Shown piece after piece: positions 21,521 through 32,246 of a stretch of 64,000 bases of DNA. A program made the translations under genes and the position numbers. This stretch comes from Ceratopteris richardii (lineage: Eukaryota > Streptophyta > Polypodiopsida > Polypodiales > Pteridaceae): NCBI GenBank assembly GCA_020310875.1, contig CM035413.1, forward strand, positions 160,502,306 through 160,566,305. The letters run 5' to 3'. Numbering within the stretch: the stretch's first letter is position 1; each line of letters opens with the position of its first letter. Below the pieces are notes generated by a model that was not told where the DNA came from, made no database searches, and was given only the letters and a program-made list of their open reading frames with translations.

Positions 21521-24500
21521 TGTCGTCGTGATTAGGATTCAAGCCTTGAACATCAAATTACAGAGACCAAACAAAGCCCTAATAAAAATGATTTTATGAG
21601 CGTGATGTACGATATGGACATTATCAACACATCTAATACCGGTGAAATCTATCCCTTTATGTGGATCTGATTGCACATAAGCGCTCGATATGTTTTCTTT
21701 CTATTTATTGTTATTGAACAGTATGACTCCGGTTGTTTGAATGCTTTGAAATAGAGAGTATCAATGTAATAAAAGTAGTGAAATATGAGTGCATGTAATT
21801 TAAGTGTGACTTATGTGCGCGTAGATGAACTTGTATATGTAAAGATTTATATATATGCATAAATGTGCTTTAAGTGGAGCATACAGGACAGGATGATCCT
21901 ATAAAGAAAGGAAAATTATATGGTCAAAATTCATGTGCATGCGTTCTAGAGCTTGAAAAGGAAGCGATTGAGGGGACCATCTGAAAACAAGAACAAGTCT
22001 AAGCATCAGAAACATGATGGTGATGTTGAGCATCGTGAAGCAGAGAGGTACTTGAAAGCCAAAATGAGGAAACACATGACAACGAAGATATTGATTTTTC
22101 CAATCTGGAGAAGCATCTTGGTGCTTTCAGATTACTAGCAGGGGATGCTGATGTTGATCTTTTACGAGGTCTTTTGACAAATTATATCAAAGGAGATACA
22201 AAAGATTCCAAACCTATAGTGCTTCCTGCAGATTCAGATAAATTACATCGCACGGAAATTCACATTTTTTAGGTTTTCCGTTTTGGTCATGGATACAGTG
22301 GATGGGCCTGATTCTAGTAGCAAGTGTGTGCGTGTACGGTTTTGGGATCAAAGAAAGCGAACGGCAGGACGGATGAGTTTTTTCGTTTGTGCCGCTGGCT
22401 GAGACAGGTTCCAAGGGAAGAGACCCGTCACTAGCTTCGAGAAGTCTAGTGGAATGTTCTATGTTAACAGAAGAGCTTTTTACGTTCTGGGAGGTTCTTG
22501 AGGAGTCTCGTGCGAAATGGTTAATTCCGGAAGTGCTGGACGACAACCCTGGCAGACTGTGGCTGTGACTATTGCGCAACAGGGTTCCTAACCCCTTTCC
22601 ATGCGCGAAGCTCAATAATGATATGCGTGAGGAGATAGCCAATTACTTGCCGTCAAATGAGGATTTTAGATTATCCTGGGAAACTGAAGCAAAAAGCATC
22701 CTTTGTTGGAACTGAAGGACGGTGCTGATCAACCAAGTCGTCGGTAAAAGGAGTTTGAAGGTCTGAAATGATAATGACAGCGAAGGGTTCAGATGTTTCA
22801 CCGATAAACTTATACGCGATGAAGTATGCTTATGGGCTTGAAACAGGTATGGAGAATGACCTTGAGAGCTATGAATGTTTACTGTGAGCATCGTTACATC
22901 CTGCAAACATCTAATTTCCATGTTTATTTGGTTGTTTTCATTATCTATGGGTAGTTCTTATACATCTTGATAACTTTGTTTACATTCTATCAATATCTCT
23001 GAGCCATAAGCTCGACAACGACTTTCACAGTACATATGTTTCTTTCTCTCCCGAGTAGAATAAAAATGTTTATGTTATTACGCACTGGTGCGCCTTTTAT
23101 TTCGAGACATCTCATACAGCTTGAAATTTATTCTCCTTGGACGGGTTTCATTCCTTGTGTTCGTTGAATTGTCAGGGAAAGCATGATGAAACTGATCTTA
23201 TAATTCCAATCTGAGATTGTTGTTTGCCGTTGTTTTACTGAACAAAGCTTTTTTATGTGTATTGCGCGTTGTAAGATCTTTAGTTTAACTTTTCAGAGAT
23301 AAAACTGCTGAGGTTTCTAGAAAAACTACTGCATGATTTGGATTTCATAGTGAATGGTTGTGCTTTGACATGGAGAAATTCGGACTTCAATACTCTGTGC
23401 TTTTTTACAAGGTCTCTGTCTGAATTGTTTTTCATAATAGAATTAATACTCGTAGACAATAAGACGTCCTATGTAGTTATCATAATGTGAATATTGGAAT
23501 CAAATGGTTAGTAGTAGAGGTCGACATCGTTATCGTTGCAACATAGTGCGTGCCAAAGATCATTCATCCTATCTTATGTGCCTTCTCTCTTTGCTAATAT
23601 TTGTTTAGTTTCACGGTCAAGACTGCTCTGAAGTGAGGCTGCGCTGCCCAATTCAACGTAATTTAGTTCCTCCATCATAAATCTAGTCTTAGCATAGTCT
23701 ATTTTGATGTTCAATGAGGATGCGGGGAATGAAAAACATCAAGTGGCATTTACGAAGTTCTGTTCATTTTTTTTTCTCTTAAGTTAGACTGGTTATTATG
23801 AAAGGATTTTTCCCGTTTCCACCAATAAGTATGCGCTCCTATACCAATGTAAATGAGATTGAAGTTATGTTAAGTCCTACAATGTTCCTGCCAATAATCT
23901 TCCCAAGGTCTTATTAGGACTCGGCGAGGAAGGAATTAACACATCATGAATTTTTTTTTTTTGAAGCAAGGGTAACATAAATCCAATACCATCGAAGTAG
24001 GAAGTGTGCTCCGGCTCTTGGTGTATTTGAACCAAACCCACCCTTATCTGTCATGATTTTTGAAGCGTTGGTTTATGTTCGCTTATCAATCTGTATACTG
24101 TATCGGTTATGCATTTACAGTTTGACTTTTCCTGCGAGAACGAACTAATGCAAAGGATGATACTCGGAACTCATCAATACAGTTTGCGGTTTATGAACCT
24201 CTGAAAAATTTTGTCTATATGCATACAGAGGTGACATATCTAGTAAATGGGAGCTTCTATAGAAGGCATATGTGTGACATCGTAATTCCTTCTTGCTAAA
24301 TATATTTAAGACTTTGAAGTGATTCTAAATAACTTGATCATCAAACTCAATGCAATATACTTGTCTGTACACGATTGGGAACTTCGTGTTGTAGGTAGGC
24401 TCATATGTGATATATAAAGGCCTAGTTTGGAGTTGGACAATTTAGATGCACTATGATAGAGTGACCGAATAGAACCCTCCTTGGAAAGAAGAACCTCCGC

Positions 24501-24661
24501 TACAAGGTCTCCTACTGAACTATGGATATCATAACGACATAAGTGGAATCTGAATCGTTCGTTCTTCAACACTTTGATATATCTATATGCTAAAAAGGAG
24601 TGATACGCATGGGTAACCATACTCATTCAATTTCTCCTTCCTTTCCATGAAATCGACGACA
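21521..24661 (+). mobile_element. LTR 3 of element A (3141 bp, internal deletion)
   Basis: It runs TGTCGTC to GACGACA. Relative to LTR 4 it lacks about 126 bp at GATTGGGAA|CTTCGTG (near 24379), which removes the segment duplicated in LTR 1. The deletion ends about 30 bp before the candidate TATA box, so promoter activity may differ. It shares TATAAAGGCC with LTR 4, where LTRs 1 and 2 have TATAAAGTCC. Confidence 0.88.
21949..22395 (+). pseudogene. TruD/PUS7-like fragment in LTR 3
   Basis: This is the same captured fragment as in LTR 2. LTR 3 and LTR 4 read AAAGAAAGCG near 22350 where LTR 2 has lost one A. The extra A keeps the third frame open a little further past the DTVDGPDSSSKC signature. 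Confidence 0.48.
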
Positions 24662-24665
24662 TACC

Positions 24666-24683
24666 TGGTGAACCCGACGTGAA
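24666..24683 (+). promoter_or_regulatory. Primer binding site, copy 3
   Basis: The 18-nt tRNA-Trp-type sequence, 4 nt after LTR 3. Confidence 0.8.
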
Positions 24684-24759
24684 AGGAGGAGAGTGTAGAG
24701 ATCCTGATCCTAGTTTAAAGAGTGGTGCAGTTGAGTGAGCTCATTGTGCTTGACCATTT

Positions 24760-27180
24760 ATGGGCGACGCAACGATGGATGTTATAACCCAACTTTTGCG
24801 CTTTCAGCAGGACGAGAAAAGACGAAGTGCCATTCAGGCATTTCATGAGCGAGTAGTCAGAAGAAGTGGATATTTCAGTGGTAAAAATGTTACTCGTTTT
24901 TGCAAGGAATATGAATTGGAGGCACGATACCTTGGTACGGGTCTAACACCATTAAGTGATCAAGAATTAATAGACAATTTTGTATACGTTTCAGAATTAC
25001 ATTTGCGTGACCGACTAGTTGTGGATGCACCTCGACTAGTTATAGAAGGGCAAATAAGATGGTCACAATACAAGATGATACTCATAAGGATGTTTGCACT
25101 GGATGACGAAGATAAAGTGACTAGATCCACATTTCTAAAGTGGATACATAAACCAAAAGATCAATCTATTCTAGATATAAAAAGGGAGTTTGATCAGCAA
25201 TTTGCAGACTTATCTGATTATGATAGGAGGGCTATAGATCAAGAAAAGGTATCCTTGTTTCTCCGGGCTATAGATTTGAAAGCCCGAGAAGAAATTTTTC
25301 CACAATTACAACAGATAGGAACTGAGTCTGGTCTTACCGAAGACTGGGGTAATGTAGATGAAGCTGTTAGAGGATATGTAGAAAAGCAAAGAACTTTGTC
25401 CAAGTTCATGCAGAGCTGGCATGATGATATGCAAGAAGAACAAGCTCAGGCTGTTCAGCAACCTGTACAGAACCCTCAGGTAAACCTACCAACACCAAAG
25501 GATGTTGTGCCCACTAATACAATGGAAGATATGTTTAAAAAGTTTAGTGACCTTACGATTCAAAGCATGAAGCAGATGATTGAATCTCAATCTTTACAAG
25601 CACCGGCACCTAAAAATCCAAAAGCTCCAGAAATTAAAAGATGTATTTGGTGTGACTCTTTGGAGCATAACAGATACTCGTGTGAGAGCTTCAAAGAAGC
25701 ATTAGCAAAGAATTTGGTATTCGTTAAGGAAAAGATGATATATGACTCTAAGACTGGAGAAAAAGTAAACATTAATTTTGGTCGGGGAGGAATGAGAATA
25801 TTCTTCCCTGGCGCATGCGAAAATGTTGCTTCAACATCGCATACGTATGCATGTCAGGTAGTTGACGAAAATAATGATTTAGAACCGTGGTCTAAAGTAA
25901 TAAAGTCCTTAGACCGCGGGAAGATGCATCATGAAATTTTAAAAACAGCTAGTAATGAAATCCGAGGGGTAAGTGGATGGGATGATCCTGTAGATACTCT
26001 CTCGGTTGTTACATACCTATGCTCTTCGGTAGAGCATGAAGCAGTAGTGGAAGAGAAACGAAGAAGAACCAATGAGGGTGAAGAGGAGAAAAGAAGAACT
26101 AGGCGTCAAGTAGAAGCTTCACATGAACAACCTCAAATACCAAACCAAAACCATCCAACACAAACAAACCAACCCACTCAAATAGATCCTCCATCACAAC
26201 CAACAATAATTCAACCAAATAAAATTCCGACTCAAGTCCAAATTCCTACTTCTGCTGAGATGCCAGTCTCTACCCATGATAATATTCCTCCTCAAGATCA
26301 AGAAATGCAACCTGTGAAAAAAGGACAAGGAAGAGTGAGAAATCCCTCATATATGCTAAAATCGCACATAGAGCAAGCCACAAATCTTAAACAAGTTCTC
26401 GAGAAAAGAGTGCTCGATAGTGTAATCGAATTTACACTTGGTGAGTTACTGGGAATAGCAAAAAGAGAATTTCTAGAAGTAATAATTGACCTCTTAAGAA
26501 GGAAACGACAACCAATAGCTGACATGCAAGAGATTGAAAGAATGGATGAAGAGACTCCTGTTCATACTGTGCAAGCGCAAGTACAAGATCTAAAAAATGT
26601 ACTTGAACCAATTGAGACTAATGTTCAACCGTGCGTGCATGAGGAAATATCCTTGGAGAAGAATCCTTCCGACATAACCCCTTCGAGTTATTACACTAAA
26701 GATCATTGGGCTCGAGCCACAACTGAGACGTTGGTAAGATTAGAGAAAATTAGCACTCCAGTTGTCGCTCTTATTGATCATGGATCTGAAGTTAACTTGA
26801 TGTCCAAAGATCTCTATATGAAGGGGAAATGGCCAATAGACATGCAGCCTGGTTGGAGAATTAAGGCTGCGAACTCGATGCCAGGTGAATTGTTTGGTGC
26901 ATGCCCGCAGGTTCTAGTTACAATTGGAGATGTCAGTGATTATCAAAATTTTTTCGTACAAGATCATTCTAGTTACTCATTGATTCTAGGGCAGCCATAT
27001 ATTACTGCCTTAAGAATGGAAACAAGAGTCTTAGAAGATGGATCGGCTTATGCGCGAATCCGTAGTAAGGATGGGAAAAAGGCAGTTCAATTCATGACGG
27101 TATGTGTAGATCATATCAGGAATAGAACTTCTCTTCGGACAAGACCTATTCCTGAAGAATACGAGGATCAAAGTTTTTAA
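24760..27180 (+). CDS. gag: Gag-protease polyprotein of element A, copy 3 (intact)
   Basis: This intact 806-residue frame (MGDATMDVITQLLRF...) starts at the first ATG after the primer site. The N-terminal half is a helical capsid-type Gag region (about 50-230). Residues 295-308 form a CCHC zinc knuckle, C-x2-C-x4-H-x4-C (CIWCDSLEHNRYSC), without the usual central Gly. Residues about 440-525 are a Lys/Arg then Gln/Pro/Thr-rich linker. The retroviral-type protease follows, with active-site ALIDHGSEVNLMS (catalytic Asp about 673; the usual D-T/S-G reads D-H-G-S) and a later ILGQPYI segment. It ends TTTTTAA, followed by pol in the -1 frame. It would assemble the particle and mature the polyprotein. 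Family placement as Ty3/gypsy follows from pol order. Confidence 0.92.
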   Translation: MGDATMDVITQLLRFQQDEKRRSAIQAFHERVVRRSGYFSGKNVTRFCKEYELEARYLGTGLTPLSDQELIDNFVYVSELHLRDRLVVDAPRLVIEGQIRWSQYKMILIRMFALDDEDKVTRSTFLKWIHKPKDQSILDIKREFDQQFADLSDYDRRAIDQEKVSLFLRAIDLKAREEIFPQLQQIGTESGLTEDWGNVDEAVRGYVEKQRTLSKFMQSWHDDMQEEQAQAVQQPVQNPQVNLPTPKDVVPTNTMEDMFKKFSDLTIQSMKQMIESQSLQAPAPKNPKAPEIKRCIWCDSLEHNRYSCESFKEALAKNLVFVKEKMIYDSKTGEKVNINFGRGGMRIFFPGACENVASTSHTYACQVVDENNDLEPWSKVIKSLDRGKMHHEILKTASNEIRGVSGWDDPVDTLSVVTYLCSSVEHEAVVEEKRRRTNEGEEEKRRTRRQVEASHEQPQIPNQNHPTQTNQPTQIDPPSQPTIIQPNKIPTQVQIPTSAEMPVSTHDNIPPQDQEMQPVKKGQGRVRNPSYMLKSHIEQATNLKQVLEKRVLDSVIEFTLGELLGIAKREFLEVIIDLLRRKRQPIADMQEIERMDEETPVHTVQAQVQDLKNVLEPIETNVQPCVHEEISLEKNPSDITPSSYYTKDHWARATTETLVRLEKISTPVVALIDHGSEVNLMSKDLYMKGKWPIDMQPGWRIKAANSMPGELFGACPQVLVTIGDVSDYQNFFVQDHSSYSLILGQPYITALRMETRVLEDGSAYARIRSKDGKKAVQFMTVCVDHIRNRTSLRTRPIPEEYEDQSF

Positions 27181-30100
27181 AGGAAGCTTTCATAAGTCGG
27201 GACTATGAAAGCTTGAAAGGTGAAAAGATCCCGAATGTAAATATGTTTATATCAAGTTTTATAGCACTTTCTTCGACAAATTCATTTCAGTTTCGTGTTT
27301 TTTCTGAGTTAAAAAAGTGGGAAAAAGAATACATAGCGGATCTTCAAAGAAACTTTCATGGATGTAGAGTGCTTAACTTCGACGAGGAAATCTCTGGAGT
27401 CTTTGATGAGATATCCTTTGCAGACACATTGTTTGATCTGCAAGAGTTAATTCAAGGAAAAAGGAGTGATTATGTGATTCAAACGCACTCTATTTCCATG
27501 TATAAGGAAATAGCAAAGTTTGAGCAAGATGAAATAGGTAAAGAAGTCTTTGTTGAAACAAAATACAAAACAATTGATAAAAAGATAAAGCCAGTCGCAG
27601 TTCCACTTCCTGAAGATAGTAATAAACTTATGGATGATGTAAAATCTCAGCCACCTCTCAGAGATAAGAGAAAAATAGGCCATAAATTCACTAAAGAAAC
27701 GCTCGAGCAAATTCAATTGGGGAAAGATGGTTTCCTCAGCGAAAAAGAGAAGAATGTATTCTCTCGGATGTTATTTAAGCATGGAAAAGCTTTTTCTTTC
27801 AATACCCAAGAAATTGGATGTGTAGATCCATCTGTGGTGACACCTATGATAATTTTCACAATTCCACATGTACCTTGGAATCTCAGACCGATTCCAGTAC
27901 CAAAAGCTCATATTTCAAAGCTAATTGATCTGTTGAATGACAAAATTAGAATGGGGATTCTTGAGCCATCAAGTGCTCCTTATTCTAACCGTTGGTTTAC
28001 TGTACCAAAAAAGAATGGGTCATTAAGATTTATCCAAGATCTACAGCCAGTGAATAAAGTGACAATTAGAAATATGGGAACTGGGCCTATTGTAGACGAA
28101 TATGCAGAAGCTTTTGCAGGAAGATCTATTTATTCAATGGGAGATTTGCACTCTGGATATGATCAATTCCAGCTAGCTCTCGAAAGCCGTGATTTGATGA
28201 CTATGAGGACGCCACTTGGGCTTGTGCGCATGTGCACTTTGCCGCAAGGTGCCACGAACTCAGTGGCACATATGATGAATCGTATGCATAAAGTTCTTAG
28301 GGATTTTATTCCACATCTGACTATGCCATTCATTGATGATGTTCCTATTAAAGGCTGTGAAGAAAGAGATAGAGACGAGACTCTTGATGAGGATGGATGT
28401 AGGAATTTTGTTAAAAAGCACATAACTGATTGTGAATCCATTCTTAGTCGGCTGGAAGAGGTTCATTTGACATTGTCTGCTGAAAAATCAGTATTTGGAG
28501 TGCAAGAGGTTTTAATTGTAGGAAGTTTATGTGGACCTAAAGGAAGGAAGCCATGTCCAAAGAAAGTAGATGCCATCCAACACATGAAAGAGGTCTGCTC
28601 CTCGATCACTGAAGTGAGGAGATTTCTTGGGGCATGTGTTTTCTATGTTGTATGGATTCCCCATTTTGCCCATATTGCTGACCCACTTTATCAATTGCTT
28701 AGGAAAGGGCAAAGATTTCAATGGAAAGATATCCATACTCAAGCTGTGAGAAAATTAAAAAAAGCACTTGCAGAAGCTCCATTGCTTAGAAAGGCTGATT
28801 ATACTGATAATAAAGAAATTTATATCACCATAGATACAAGTCCGACAGGTATAGGTTGGGCGATTGGCCAAGAGGATGATGAAGGAAAAAGATATGCAAT
28901 TCGTTTCGGAGCTAAAGTTCTAAATGTTCGCCAGAGAGGTTACCCTCAAATTAAGCGAGAGCTTTGGGGAATAGTGACTGCGCTAAAAAATGATAAAGAA
29001 TATCTGATTGGGGCAAATGTGGTAGTAGAAACAGATTGTTTACCATTGTTGGGAATGATGGTGAATTGTTCCACTGCAGATATTGCCATGTTAAGATGGA
29101 TAGCATATATTAAGTCGCTAAACCCTGAGTTTGTTCATATAGCTGGAAGGAATAATGTGGTGGCTGACATGCTATCACGAGCTATATATGAAAATGAAGA
29201 CTCGATGACTTCTAATGATGAAGAGATAGGCCTGGACTTTTATGCTTCACATGTACATAATCTAAGCCTAAATGAAGCATCTACTGGACTAAATAGAAAA
29301 GAGCCTAAGCGTCAAAATGAAAGGCTTGGAATTTGTACTGAGTCTTCAAAGGAAGTTCAAAATAGCTTAGGAAGAGGGAAAGATGACAGATGGATAAAAG
29401 AAGAACCTTACAAGATCCAAATAGGAATAACAGAAAGATTCAATGAAGACGAATATGAAAATGAGTGGAAGGAAATCGGGAGATATTTAAGTATGAAGTG
29501 TCCTGATCTTAGTTGGAGCAAAGAAAAATTTCGTACCATTCGAAGAAAGTCAAGCAATTATTTCTTGAAAGATGGATTACTCTGGAAGCGAAGGATTGGA
29601 ATGGGAAAGATGCCCCAGCGAGTTGTAGGTTGTGAAGAATCGAGAGGAAGGATTATGCGCGAAATGCATAGCTCACTATGGGCCAGTCATAAAGGCTTTC
29701 AAGGAACTTATGAAAAGATAAGGGAAAGATACTGGTGGCCTGGGATGTATGTGGATACCCAAAACTACGTAGCCACTTGTAAACCTTGCCAGATGTACTC
29801 CAACGTTAGACACAGAGATGAATTACATCCAACATATCCTCTTAATATTCACTATAAGTGGGTTGTTGATTTAGTTACAATGCCATTAGGGGTGCATCAG
29901 ATGAGGTATATTGTATTAGCAAGGGAAGACCTAACAAATCATGTTGAAGGAAGAGCTCTAAGGACGAAAACTACAAGCAATGTATGCAAGTTTCTACTAG
30001 AAGACGTGTTTAATAGATTTGGTTATGTGGAGAAAATAGTTGCCGATAAAGGTGAGCTTGATGCTCAGGAAGCTAAAGACTTCTTTAAAAAATATGGAAT

Positions 30101-30827
30101 TCGATTATCACTCACCACTGCTTACAATCCTGAAGCTAATGGAAAAATTGAGCGTGGTCATCCACCAATTATTAAAGCTTTGGCTAAGGCTTGTGAGGGG
30201 AAAATAAAGAATTGGCGAAATTACCTTCCATTTGCCCTTTGGGCAGATAGGATGACATACACTAGAACTACTGGATATATGCCAGCAGAATTAATGTATT
30301 GTCAAAAACCTATTTTGCCGACGGAGTCACATGCTTTAGCGTGGACTTCCTTGCCTTGGGAAGATGAGGTGTCAAGAGAAGATCTTCTAGCAGTGCGGAT
30401 TCTTCAACTAGAAAGAGGAAAAAATCTGGTAGAAGAAGCTGCATTTAAGCTTAGAGCTTCTAGAGAGAAAAATAAAATTGCATTTGACAAGTCCCACAGG
30501 TTAAGGCCAAAAAGGTTGAAGGAAGGAGACTGGGTACTTGTTTATGATAGCTCATTGAATACTCAATATGAGGCTCGAAGAAAACTGGTTAAGAGATGGT
30601 TTGGTCCCTATGTGGTATGTAAAGTTTTCGATAATGGAACATACTCACTTAGAGAATTAGATGGGACCAAGTTAAAGGATTTAATTGCTGGAAAAAGAGT
30701 TAAGCTCTTTAAAAGAAGAGAGAATGAGAATTATGAGACGGTAATAAATGAAGACGAAGAAGAGGAAAGTGAAGAGGAAGGAAGTGAAAATGATAAAGAT
30801 GAGGATATCAATAAGGAAAATGATTAA
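27177..30827 (+). CDS. pol: Pol polyprotein of element A, copy 3 (intact RT, RNase H, integrase)
   Basis: This is an intact frame in -1 relative to gag-pro. Residues below are numbered from codon 27213; the first ATG is at 27243. RT spans about 210-500, with RFIQDLQPVNK at 272-282, SMGDLHSGYDQF, LPQGATNS and catalytic FIDD at 373-376. RNase H is about 536-658 (D541 in TIDTSPTG, E583, D608, D652). The integrase zinc finger is H819-x6-H826...C856-x2-C859, and the core is D886, D945 and E980 (D,D35E). A GPY-type motif (RWFGPYVV) and a very acidic tail follow; I see no chromodomain. The order RT-RNase H-integrase defines Ty3/gypsy. Gly825, beside a zinc-binding His, is Ser here but Gly in copies 1 and 2. 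Confidence 0.93.
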   Translation, partial: LKEAFISRDYESLKGEKIPNVNMFISSFIALSSTNSFQFRVFSELKKWEKEYIADLQRNFHGCRVLNFDEEISGVFDEISFADTLFDLQELIQGKRSDYVIQTHSISMYKEIAKFEQDEIGKEVFVETKYKTIDKKIKPVAVPLPEDSNKLMDDVKSQPPLRDKRKIGHKFTKETLEQIQLGKDGFLSEKEKNVFSRMLFKHGKAFSFNTQEIGCVDPSVVTPMIIFTIPHVPWNLRPIPVPKAHISKLIDLLNDKIRMGILEPSSAPYSNRWFTVPKKNGSLRFIQDLQPVNKVTIRNMGTGPIVDEYAEAFAGRSIYSMGDLHSGYDQFQLALESRDLMTMRTPLGLVRMCTLPQGATNSVAHMMNRMHKVLRDFIPHLTMPFIDDVPIKGCEERDRDETLDEDGCRNFVKKHITDCESILSRLEEVHLTLSAEKSVFGVQEVLIVGSLCGPKGRKPCPKKVDAIQHMKEVCSSITEVRRFLGACVFYVVWIPHFAHIADPLYQLLRKGQRFQWKDIHTQAVRKLKKALAEAPLLRKADYTDNKEIYITIDTSPTGIGWAIGQEDDEGKRYAIRFGAKVLNVRQRGYPQIKRELWGIVTALKNDKEYLIGANVVVETDCLPLLGMMVNCSTADIAMLRWIAYIKSLNPEFVHIAGRNNVVADMLSRAIYENEDSMTSNDEEIGLDFYASHVHNLSLNEASTGLNRKEPKRQNERLGICTESSKEVQNSLGRGKDDRWIKEEPYKIQIGITERFNEDEYENEWKEIGRYLSMKCPDLSWSKEKFRTIRRKSSNYFLKDGLLWKRRIGMGKMPQRVVGCEESRGRIMREMHSSLWASHKGFQGTYEKIRERYWWPGMYVDTQNYVATCKPCQMYSNVRHRDELHPTYPLNIHYKWVVDLVTMPLGVHQMRYIVLAREDLTNHVEGRALRTKTTSNVCKFLLEDVFNRFGYVEKIVADKGELDAQEAKDFFKKYGIRLSLTTAYNPEANGKIERGHPPIIKALAKACEGKIKNWRNYLPFALWADRMTYTRTTGYMPAELMYCQKPILPTESHALAWTSLPWEDEVSREDLLAVRILQLERGKNLVEEAAFKLRASREKNKIAFDKSHRLRPKRLKEGDWVLVYDSSLNTQYEARRKLVKRWFGPYVVCKVFDNGTYSLRELDGTKLKDLIAGKRVKLFKRRENENYETVINEDEEEESEEEGSENDKDEDINKEND

Positions 30828-30840
30828 AATAAATTATATC

Positions 30841-31029
30841 GTAAGATGATGTATATATATATATAAAAACATATATATATATATGTATGTATATAATAAA
30901 ACCATGTAGACAAATAACAAGATATGAATCCGTCTAGATGTTATAAATAAGTAAAGCAACAAATAAATTAAATGTATGTGTTTTACTTATTCATAAACTT
31001 CTATTAATACTAATTTTTGTTTCTTACAG
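30841..31029 (+). other. Predicted intron between pol and ORF3, copy 3
   Basis: GTAAGA donor, TACTAAT branch site and TTACAG acceptor, 189 nt as in copy 1. It starts 13 nt after the pol stop codon. Confidence 0.48.
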
Positions 31030-31115
31030 GGTACTGACGGAGATTTGTGATCAGACTATTAATAGGAAGTTTTTTTTAGGTTTGATTGGACTGTTTGACT
31101 ATCTTAGGATCTGGA

Positions 31116-31523
31116 ATGGACAGTGAAGATTCCAATGATACATCCATTCCTGAGGGTAGCATTCCTGAAAGATTTAGAGAGACGTCAAGGAGTGTGCCTG
31201 AAGGGAGAACCTTAGATAGTTCTTTCATATCAACTTACTTGCTCCCTACATCTGAAAATGAAGAAAGAATTCCTATAGAAGAGTTTGTTAAAGATCGTAT
31301 CACTAGGGAGACCTTGATTTCATCATCAAATGAAAGAAGTATACTCAGGTATCGAAGGGCACGAACATATGGAGAAGATGATACTTCAGATGACCGTGAG
31401 TCATATATGGAAGTAGACCCAACAGCACTTCTTGTATATAGTCATGACTTAGCAGAATATGCAGAACTCTTACAACAGCTTGCCTTGTTCCGTAGGGAAC
31501 GTGAAGGGGGTGAGACGTCTTAA
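31116..31523 (+). CDS. ORF3 of element A, copy 3
   Basis: 135 codons. The only difference I see from copies 1 and 2 is Arg to His in VYSHDLAEYAE (CGT to CAT). This is the unit with intact gag-pro and pol, so it is the one in which ORF3 could act in cis. Function unknown. Confidence 0.55.
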   Translation: MDSEDSNDTSIPEGSIPERFRETSRSVPEGRTLDSSFISTYLLPTSENEERIPIEEFVKDRITRETLISSSNERSILRYRRARTYGEDDTSDDRESYMEVDPTALLVYSHDLAEYAELLQQLALFRREREGGETS

Positions 31524-32246
31524 AGATAAATTAAAATGTTGTATTAAAGATATGTGTAAATAATGTTTATTTTGAATCAAGTTAGGTTTTTTTTTTATTA
31601 TGAAGAATAAAGTCAGGGAAGATCCTCGGAGATCGGCAAGAAAATAAATATCAATGTATATAAATAAAGCCAGGTAATATTTTCCTTTTTGAATAATTGT
31701 TTTTATATAGATTCGTGTGAAATAAGCCTCTGATTTATGCAGGATGACCAAGTTCAAGTTTTTTTTCTAAAGAAAGAATGATTAAAGGCGACAAGCTCGA
31801 GCGGCTTCTGATTTTATACTGGTGAGATGTTATTGTTTCAGTTTCTTTTCCTCTTATGTATATATGTGTATGTATGTATATATATATCCGTATGAAAAGA
31901 CTACATGGGTTGGACATATGATATGTAAATAAATGCATAATTAAGGAAAATTAAGTAGAACAAAAATCTCGTGCCACTAATTAGATTACATGTAATGTAT
32001 AAGGACTAGGATTATATGAGTAAGGTTAGAAGATGGACTAGAACTTTCGAGAGCAAGACCTAGGAAGGTGAAGGGAAGACCTAGACTAAGTATCTGTATA
32101 TAGTAGTGTTTACAAACACTTGATGAGTGAGACACTTCGACTTCTACTCTTGATCTCTCATCTGACCTAATCTTCAGACAGATTATATCTTGAGAAAAGA
32201 ATTCTTATACCAGCCAACTATCTATATGTATGTGTATGTGTTGTTG

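Noticed and set aside
27177..30827. Chromodomain at the C-terminus of element A integrase
   Set aside because: After the GPY-type motif only a short basic stretch and an acidic Glu/Asp tail follow, with no aromatic cage pattern.
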